Part shown: piece after piece, positions 7,774 through 11,178 of the stretch
Numbering within the stretch: position 1 is the first letter of the stretch
Layout of the letters: every line of letters starts with the position of its first letter
Source of the DNA: Flavobacterium psychrophilum
GTDB lineage: Bacteria; Bacteroidota; Bacteroidia; Flavobacteriales; Flavobacteriaceae
Reading direction: 5' to 3'
DNA: 11,178 nucleotides
NCBI GenBank assembly: GCA_003243255.1
Contig: QFQM01000143.1
Coordinates: forward strand, 1 to 11,178
The notes under the pieces: generated by a model
The model's database searches: none
Told to the model about the DNA's origin: nothing
The model's input: the letters and a program-made list of their open reading frames with translations, nothing else
Made by a program: the position numbers and the translations under genes

Positions 7774-8160
7774 ATGAAGAAATTAGCCACAGCTTTTTTA
7801 TCGGTATTTTTTGCATTTACCCCAAATGCTCAGGGAAGTGTAAAGAACATCCGAACAACCGAAGATGAAAGAAAAGCAAAACTAAAAGCTCCGGAATATC
7901 CCGGGGGCTTAAAAGCATTTCTTAACACCATTGAACCGAAAACACAAAGAGCTATAAGTTACAGACCCGGTTCTATGATATTAACTTTTATGGTTAACGA
8001 AGACGGAAGCATCAGCGAAATTGAAACTATTGAAGGCATCAGTCCGAAGTTTGATGAAAAAGTGCGCGAAATAATTGCTACCAGCCCAAAATGGATACCG
8101 GGTGAAGAAGCAGGCAGGCCTGTAAAAGCTTACTATAAATTACCGCTACACTTTAATTAA
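7774..8160 (+). CDS. Small exported protein with a TonB C-terminal-like domain
   Basis: 128 residues. A cleavable signal peptide is likely (MKKLATAFLSVFFAFTPNAQ, cut near residue 19-20). The mature part resembles the end of Bacteroidota energy transducer TonB proteins. It has the lead-in APEYPGG (39-45), then a strand with VNEDGSISEIETIEG (74-88), the helix FDEKVREIIATSPKW (93-107) and the closing IPGEEAGRPVKAYYKLPLHF. In TonB this domain contacts outer membrane receptors. Here there is no membrane anchor and no proline-rich spacer, so it cannot pass on proton-motive energy as TonB does and is expected to be free in the periplasm. No ExbB or ExbD is adjacent. A divergent promoter region separates it from fabH, and its stop overlaps the ABC gene's stop. 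The domain call is good; the function is unknown. Confidence 0.85.
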   Translation: MKKLATAFLSVFFAFTPNAQGSVKNIRTTEDERKAKLKAPEYPGGLKAFLNTIEPKTQRAISYRPGSMILTFMVNEDGSISEIETIEGISPKFDEKVREIIATSPKWIPGEEAGRPVKAYYKLPLHFN

Positions 8161-9116
8161 CCAAAAGCTTCCCTGTCTACAGCAAGTGATACTTCGGTGT
8201 TCACTTCAATTTCCTTATTGTGCTCAAAGAAGATTACCTGACGGTTTAAAGCACCTTTTATAAGGTAACGGCTTCCTTTAAAGTAGCATTGTTTAACTAC
8301 CACTTTTAGCGGGCCATCTTCAGTAATCCTAAGTTGGTGCGGATATATCAATACCGTTTCATCTGCATTTTGGGTAAGCGTAAGCAATTCGAGCTTAATC
8401 TCATTCACCTCTCCAAAAAGCGATGCAGTATATTTATCGTGAGGGAAATAATATATTTCTTTAGATGGCGCTTTGTCCAGCATCTTCCCCCCCTTAAGCA
8501 CAATGGTCTCATCGGCAAACGAAAGTGCATCGGTACTATCATGCGTTGCCACAATTACAGTAACGCCTTTTTGTTTAAGGTATGCAAAAAGATTACGCCT
8601 TAAGGCATTCTTTCTGAAATTATCGATATGGCTAAAAGGCTCATCCAGCAGTAACACTTCAGGCTCAAGAGCCAGTACTTTAGCCAAAGCTATACGCTGC
8701 TGCTGACCACCACTAAGATATTTTGCCTTTACACCGGCAAAAGCATTCATCTCAACAATCTCAAGCAGTTCGGTAATGCGCTGCTGCTTTTCTTCAGGGT
8801 AAAAATTAGAAAGGAAACTCCCAACATTTTCGGCAGCCGTAACAAAAGGCATAAGATCGAAGTCCTGTGCAAGGTATTTCATGTAAGGCATACCGGGAAT
8901 CAGGTTGTGCTTAGGCCCGGTCACGACATCGCCTTTATAGGTGATTTCGCCTTCATTAAGGTCGTACAGCCCGTAAATAAGCTTAAGCATGGTGCTCTTG
9001 CCACAGCCACTCTCGCCAATAACGGCAATGTTCTGGCCTTTTTTTACGGTAAAATTTATATTGTGGAGAATGATCTTATCGGTATACCCGAATGAGATGT
9101 TCTTTACTGCAAGCAT
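8157..9116 (-). CDS. ABC transporter ATP-binding protein, PotA/FbpC type with TOBE-like C-terminus
   Basis: 319 residues from ATG 9116. The frame can be extended to a TTG at 9137, but that TTG is part of the TATTTTTG promoter box, so the shorter start is preferred. Motifs, numbered from this start: Walker A GESGCGKST (34-42), Q-loop YLAQDFDLMPF (Gln84), ABC signature LSGGQQQRIALAK (134-146), Walker B VLLLDEPF (154-161), D-loop SHID and H-loop ATHD (His192). The last 85 residues, with IYPHQLRI and GSRYLIKG, resemble the TOBE domain of importers for iron, sulfate, molybdate or polyamines. It should sit on the cytoplasmic face of the inner membrane and hydrolyse ATP for a permease. No permease or binding protein lies nearby, so substrate and partner are unknown. 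The ATPase family is certain; importer type is inferred. Confidence 0.93.
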   Translation of the reverse strand: MLAVKNISFGYTDKIILHNINFTVKKGQNIAVIGESGCGKSTMLKLIYGLYDLNEGEITYKGDVVTGPKHNLIPGMPYMKYLAQDFDLMPFVTAAENVGSFLSNFYPEEKQQRITELLEIVEMNAFAGVKAKYLSGGQQQRIALAKVLALEPEVLLLDEPFSHIDNFRKNALRRNLFAYLKQKGVTVIVATHDSTDALSFADETIVLKGGKMLDKAPSKEIYYFPHDKYTASLFGEVNEIKLELLTLTQNADETVLIYPHQLRITEDGPLKVVVKQCYFKGSRYLIKGALNRQVIFFEHNKEIEVNTEVSLAVDREAFG

Positions 9117-9134
9117 TTGTGTTCTATTATTCTG

Positions 9135-9142
9135 CAAAAATA
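9135..9142 (-). promoter_or_regulatory. Probable -7 box of the ABC ATPase gene
   Basis: The minus strand reads TATTTTTG, matching TAnnTTTG, 18 bases before ATG 9116. It overlaps the alternative TTG start at 9137, which argues against that start. No well-spaced TTG was found upstream. Confidence 0.5.
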
Positions 9143-9329
9143 TTCAATTAGGGAATACACTCCACCCTGCTTAACAAATATTAAACTTCAATTTATGTAT
9201 TTATTATCCGGTTATAGCTATTTAAAATTTTAATATTCTTTTAACAACAGGGCTGTCAATATTATTTAACATGTCACGTTGTAGCAATATCACCTATACT
9301 CACTCATTTATTTGTTGGCAGGTATAAAA

Positions 9330-9360
9330 AAAGACGTTTCCCTTTGCAGAAAACGTCTTT
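9330..9360. terminator. Hairpin terminator with no obvious gene
   Basis: AAAGACGTTT (9330-9339) and AAACGTCTTT (9351-9360) form a perfect 10-bp stem with an 11-base loop. On the minus strand the stem runs into seven T, a better tail than on the plus strand. It lies between two divergent genes, so it may end a small unannotated RNA. Confidence 0.7.
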
Positions 9361-9451
9361 ATCAACCTAACCAATTAATAAACATCCCTTACTATATATG
9401 CCAAAATAGCGGCACAACAGCAACTGATAGTACTATATACGTAATTATCGG

Positions 9452-9481
9452 TTGCCCCGGATTTGTATTTAACTAATTTAA
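9452..9481 (+). promoter_or_regulatory. Possible promoter of the barrel gene
   Basis: TTG at 9452-9454, 19 bases, then TAATTTAA at 9474-9481. The spacing is ideal but the -7 element departs from TAnnTTTG in its last two bases. It lies 24 bases before the ATG at 9506. Confidence 0.4.
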
Positions 9482-9505
9482 CAGTAGGGGGCTCTGCCTG
9501 ATAGT

Positions 9506-10123
9506 ATGAAGAAAACAATCACAATTTTAGCACTTGCGCTAGCCACTCAGGCATTTTCGCAGCTGAGCGTTACGCGTAACCGTTTTAACCAATTTTCATT
9601 TGAGGCAGAATATGGACTTACCCACACACGAGGGCCGAAACAAACCAGTTATAAGCATTCGGGCATTGGTTTCCGATATATGCAGAATGAATACTGGGGT
9701 GTAAAAGTTGATTATGCCCACGACCGTATAGACGACAATGGCACTCCGGGTACAGGGAGTATTGTTGACAGGGCATCGGTGCAGGCAGTATATAATATTG
9801 GCCGCGTTCTTAATTTGAGGGATCTTACCAATGGTAATGTAGGCTTATTGCTGCACAGCGGGGTAGGCTATTCGCGATTAAATCCTTTTGAGGAAAAAAG
9901 ATACGACAACATAGGTAACTTTATCATAGGCGGCACCGTACAGGTTTATATAAATTCATCGTTTGCACTTAGAGGAGATCTTTCAGGCATACTTAATTTC
10001 AGGCAACAAAACTCCTTTTACAGTGAATATCTGAATGAAAATTACACCGGTAAGATGCTGAATGCTTCCATTGGACTTACTTATTATTTTGGCCGTAACG
10101 GAAACAGGTCCGATTGGTGGTAA
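9506..10123 (+). CDS. OmpA-type outer membrane beta-barrel protein without the C-terminal domain
   Basis: 205 residues. The signal peptide is MKKTITILALALATQAFS, cut before Gln19. The rest alternates polar and hydrophobic or aromatic residues as in a small, probably 8-stranded barrel: FSFEAEYGLTHTRG, SGIGFRYMQNEYWGVKVDYA, RASVQAVYNIGRVLNL, VGLLLHSGVGYSRL, FIIGGTVQVYI, FALRGDLSGI and ASIGLTYYFG. To my knowledge this pattern matches the N-terminal barrel of flavobacterial OmpA-family porins, in which the last strand is followed by a linker and a peptidoglycan-binding OmpA_C domain. Here the protein stops in that linker, at RNGNRSDWW. It may be a natural barrel-only form or the front half of a split gene, but the downstream DNA is a perfect palindromic terminator and no remnant of OmpA_C follows on this strand. 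Its role is probably structural in the outer membrane. Confidence 0.85.
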   Translation: MKKTITILALALATQAFSQLSVTRNRFNQFSFEAEYGLTHTRGPKQTSYKHSGIGFRYMQNEYWGVKVDYAHDRIDDNGTPGTGSIVDRASVQAVYNIGRVLNLRDLTNGNVGLLLHSGVGYSRLNPFEEKRYDNIGNFIIGGTVQVYINSSFALRGDLSGILNFRQQNSFYSEYLNENYTGKMLNASIGLTYYFGRNGNRSDWW

Positions 10124-10147
10124 TACTAAAAAAGAATCTCATATAAC

Positions 10148-10181
10148 AAAAATAGGCTGCCTGATCAGGCAGCCTATTTTT
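10148..10181. terminator. 34-base perfect palindrome, bidirectional terminator
   Basis: AAAAATAGGCTGCCTGA (10148-10164) is followed directly by its exact reverse complement (10165-10181). It folds as a 15-bp stem with a GATC loop and A/T tails on both sides. It lies between the convergent barrel gene (+, stop 10123) and the OmpA_C gene (-, stop 10198), so it should terminate both. Confidence 0.92.
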
Positions 10182-10197
10182 ATATTCTTAAAAGAAA

Positions 10198-10926
10198 TTA
10201 CTGTTTAGCAGCTTCTTTTTGTGCGTCAGCTTTCATTTTTTCGTTTGCAGTAATAGCAAACTCTACACGGCGGTTTTTAGCCATACCTTCTTTAGTAGCA
10301 TTGTCAGCGATTGGCTCTGATGGACCACGGCCAGCAGTTACGATTCTTCCTGCACTGATTCCTTTACCTGAAAGATATGTTTTTACAGAAGAAGCTCTCT
10401 GCTCAGAAAGTTTCTGATTAAGGTCTGCACCACCTGAACTATCTGTATGCCCTACGATTTGGATATCTGTATCAGGATATTCATTAAATACCGGTACAAG
10501 TTTGTCAAGGTTAGTTTTAGCTTTTGCTGTAAGTGTAGATTTACCAAGGTCAAAATTTACAGAGTTTTCTCCAAGAGTAAGTTTGATACCTTCGCCTACC
10601 CTTTCAACCTCAGCACCCGGAAGGGCCTGGTCAATTTTCTGGGCTTGTTTGTCCATTCTGTTACCGATAACACCACCGGCAGCACCTCCTACAACACCTC
10701 CAATAATAGCTCCAAGGGCAGTATTACCGCCTTTACCAACGTTGTTACCAAGAACACCACCAATAACAGCACCCGATGCAGCACCAATAGCCACACCTCT
10801 TTGTGTATTGTTTGTGTTTTTAACAAATTTCTTGGGTGACTTTTCACCACTTTTTTCAACTCTTCTTCCAGTAAATGGATCGTAGATATAAAGCAGATGA
10901 TCCGAGTACATGGTATGTTTCACCAC
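10198..10926 (-). CDS. Glycine-zipper/OmpA_C peptidoglycan-binding protein with a replaced N-terminus
   Basis: 242 residues if started at GTG 10926; an ATG at 10911 gives 237. From about residue 37 (NTNNTQRG) the protein is a standard YiaD-like envelope protein. It has a glycine-zipper hydrophobic region (about 43-88: VAIGAASGAVIGGVLGNN, ALGAIIGGVVGG) and an OmpA_C domain (about 121-225). The OmpA_C motifs are NFDLGKSTL, GHTDSSG (159-165), LSEQRASSV and NRRVEF (218-223), which bind peptidoglycan. Relatives normally begin with a lipoprotein signal peptide whose Cys lies just before this point. Here residues 1-35 are polar, with no signal peptide and no Cys, and no -7 promoter box was seen upstream. 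As it stands the product would not be exported. The core is certain; the start is probably not native, so the gene may be non-functional. Confidence 0.85.
   Translation of the reverse strand: MVKHTMYSDHLLYIYDPFTGRRVEKSGEKSPKKFVKNTNNTQRGVAIGAASGAVIGGVLGNNVGKGGNTALGAIIGGVVGGAAGGVIGNRMDKQAQKIDQALPGAEVERVGEGIKLTLGENSVNFDLGKSTLTAKAKTNLDKLVPVFNEYPDTDIQIVGHTDSSGGADLNQKLSEQRASSVKTYLSGKGISAGRIVTAGRGPSEPIADNATKEGMAKNRRVEFAITANEKMKADAQKEAAKQ
10835..10848. repeat. Small inverted repeat next to the OmpA junction
   Basis: GGTGA (10835-10839) and TCACC (10844-10848) form a 5-bp stem around CTTT, about 12 bases outside the point where OmpA homology stops. It could belong to the end of an inserted element or be incidental. 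Confidence 0.25.
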
Positions 10927-11178
10927 TTCTTGATTTACGGGAATGGCTGGAAAATGCGTATAAGAGAGAAGAAGAGACCTTCAGTTAGTTGATCTCATAT
11001 ATTTTCCATTTTATTTAGATATCCTAAATAGGCCACATAATTCGGCTGTAAAGGAGGAAAATTCACACCAAGTACAAATGATACAAGATTTTTCACAATT
11101 GACTGGATTTAACAAAAACGATGTCAAGAGAATGTTTGAGCAACATATGAGGTCAGTTTATTTTATCTTTGTTGAAAT
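10875..11178 (+). pseudogene. Frameshifted gene of unknown function, running off the right edge
   Basis: The plus strand opens at ATG 10875, directly after an in-frame TAA. It reads 37 codons of protein-like sequence (MDRRYKADDPSTWYVSP, LLDLREWLENAY, REEETF) to a TAG at 10986. A second frame, open from 10964 to the window end, continues the same character: LVDLIYFPFYLDILNRP, then HQVQMIQDFSQLTGFNKNDV and RMFEQHMRSVYFIFVE. Joining the two needs one base restored near 10982-10985, which would give ...ETF-x-LVDLIYF... I read this as one gene with a single-base deletion. I do not recognise the family. It overlaps the altered 5' end of the OmpA_C gene on the other strand, lacks a recognisable promoter, and is more AT-rich than its neighbours. 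No slippery heptamer for programmed frameshifting is seen. It could also be two chance frames. Confidence 0.45.

Larger units (their letters stand above)
9117..9505. other. Divergent intergenic region with an unexplained terminator
   Basis: This 389-base gap contains the ABC gene's -7 box (9135-9142), a hairpin terminator (9330-9360) and a possible promoter for the downstream barrel gene (9452-9481). A 10-base palindrome ATAGTACTAT lies at 9427-9436. No coding region of useful length was found on either strand. Both flanking genes point away, so neither needs a terminator here. Confidence 0.6.

Noticed and set aside
10148..10181. 34-base perfect palindrome as an attachment site or recombination target
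   Set aside because: Its position between two convergent stops and its A/T tails are fully explained by a bidirectional terminator.
10447..10885. Plus-strand frames of about 130 codons over the OmpA_C gene
   Set aside because: Serine/threonine- and proline-rich shadows of the glycine-zipper coding region; no domain, and the minus frame carries clear OmpA_C motifs.
10960..10990. Programmed -1 ribosomal frameshift joining the two right-end frames
   Set aside because: No slippery heptamer and no following stem or pseudoknot seen near the TAG at 10986; a simple one-base deletion is more likely.

Overview
The window reads as chromosomal DNA from a member of the Bacteroidota, most likely Flavobacteriaceae (Flavobacterium or a close relative). 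The evidence is the gene content: a CarboxypepD_reg/TonB-dependent outer membrane protein, a glycine-zipper OmpA lipoprotein, a flavobacterial-type OmpA barrel and a TonB_C-domain protein. The moderately AT-rich base composition, the weak Shine-Dalgarno sequences and repeated matches to the Bacteroidota promoter (TTG, about 19-20 bases, TAnnTTTG) agree. No rRNA, tRNA, CRISPR array or complete insertion sequence was seen.

Layout, left to right. (1) 1-2901, minus strand: argS (arginyl-tRNA synthetase) followed after 10 bases by a membrane-anchored SGNH/GDSL hydrolase that runs off the left edge. (2) 2902-3279: divergent promoter region. (3) 3280-5694, plus: outer membrane beta-barrel protein of the TonB-dependent receptor type, ending in a strong hairpin terminator shared tail to tail with (4) 5854-6357, minus: a small anchored L,D-transpeptidase. 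(5) 6550-7560, minus: a FabH-type ketoacyl-ACP synthase III with its own terminator. (6) 7774-8160, plus: a small exported TonB_C-domain protein whose stop codon overlaps that of (7) 8157-9116, minus: an orphan ABC ATPase of the PotA/FbpC type. (8) 9117-9505: a long intergenic stretch holding an unexplained terminator. (9) 9506-10123, plus: an OmpA-type barrel without the peptidoglycan-binding domain, tail to tail across a 34-base perfect palindrome with (10) 10198-10926, minus: a glycine-zipper/OmpA_C protein whose 5' end has been replaced. (11) 10875-11178, plus: a frameshifted gene of unknown function running off the right edge.

Most genes deal with the cell envelope: outer membrane uptake or barrel proteins, peptidoglycan cross-linking and anchoring, lipid synthesis, and an exported acyl- or acetyl-hydrolase. 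They look like independent units with individual promoters rather than one pathway; only argS and the SGNH gene form a clear operon. I see no convincing new multi-gene system. The least ordinary part is the right end. There the OmpA lipoprotein gene loses its expected signal peptide and lipobox at about 10822-10824, and the sequence beyond carries an unrelated, frameshifted reading frame. This fits an insertion, a rearrangement or an assembly joint.
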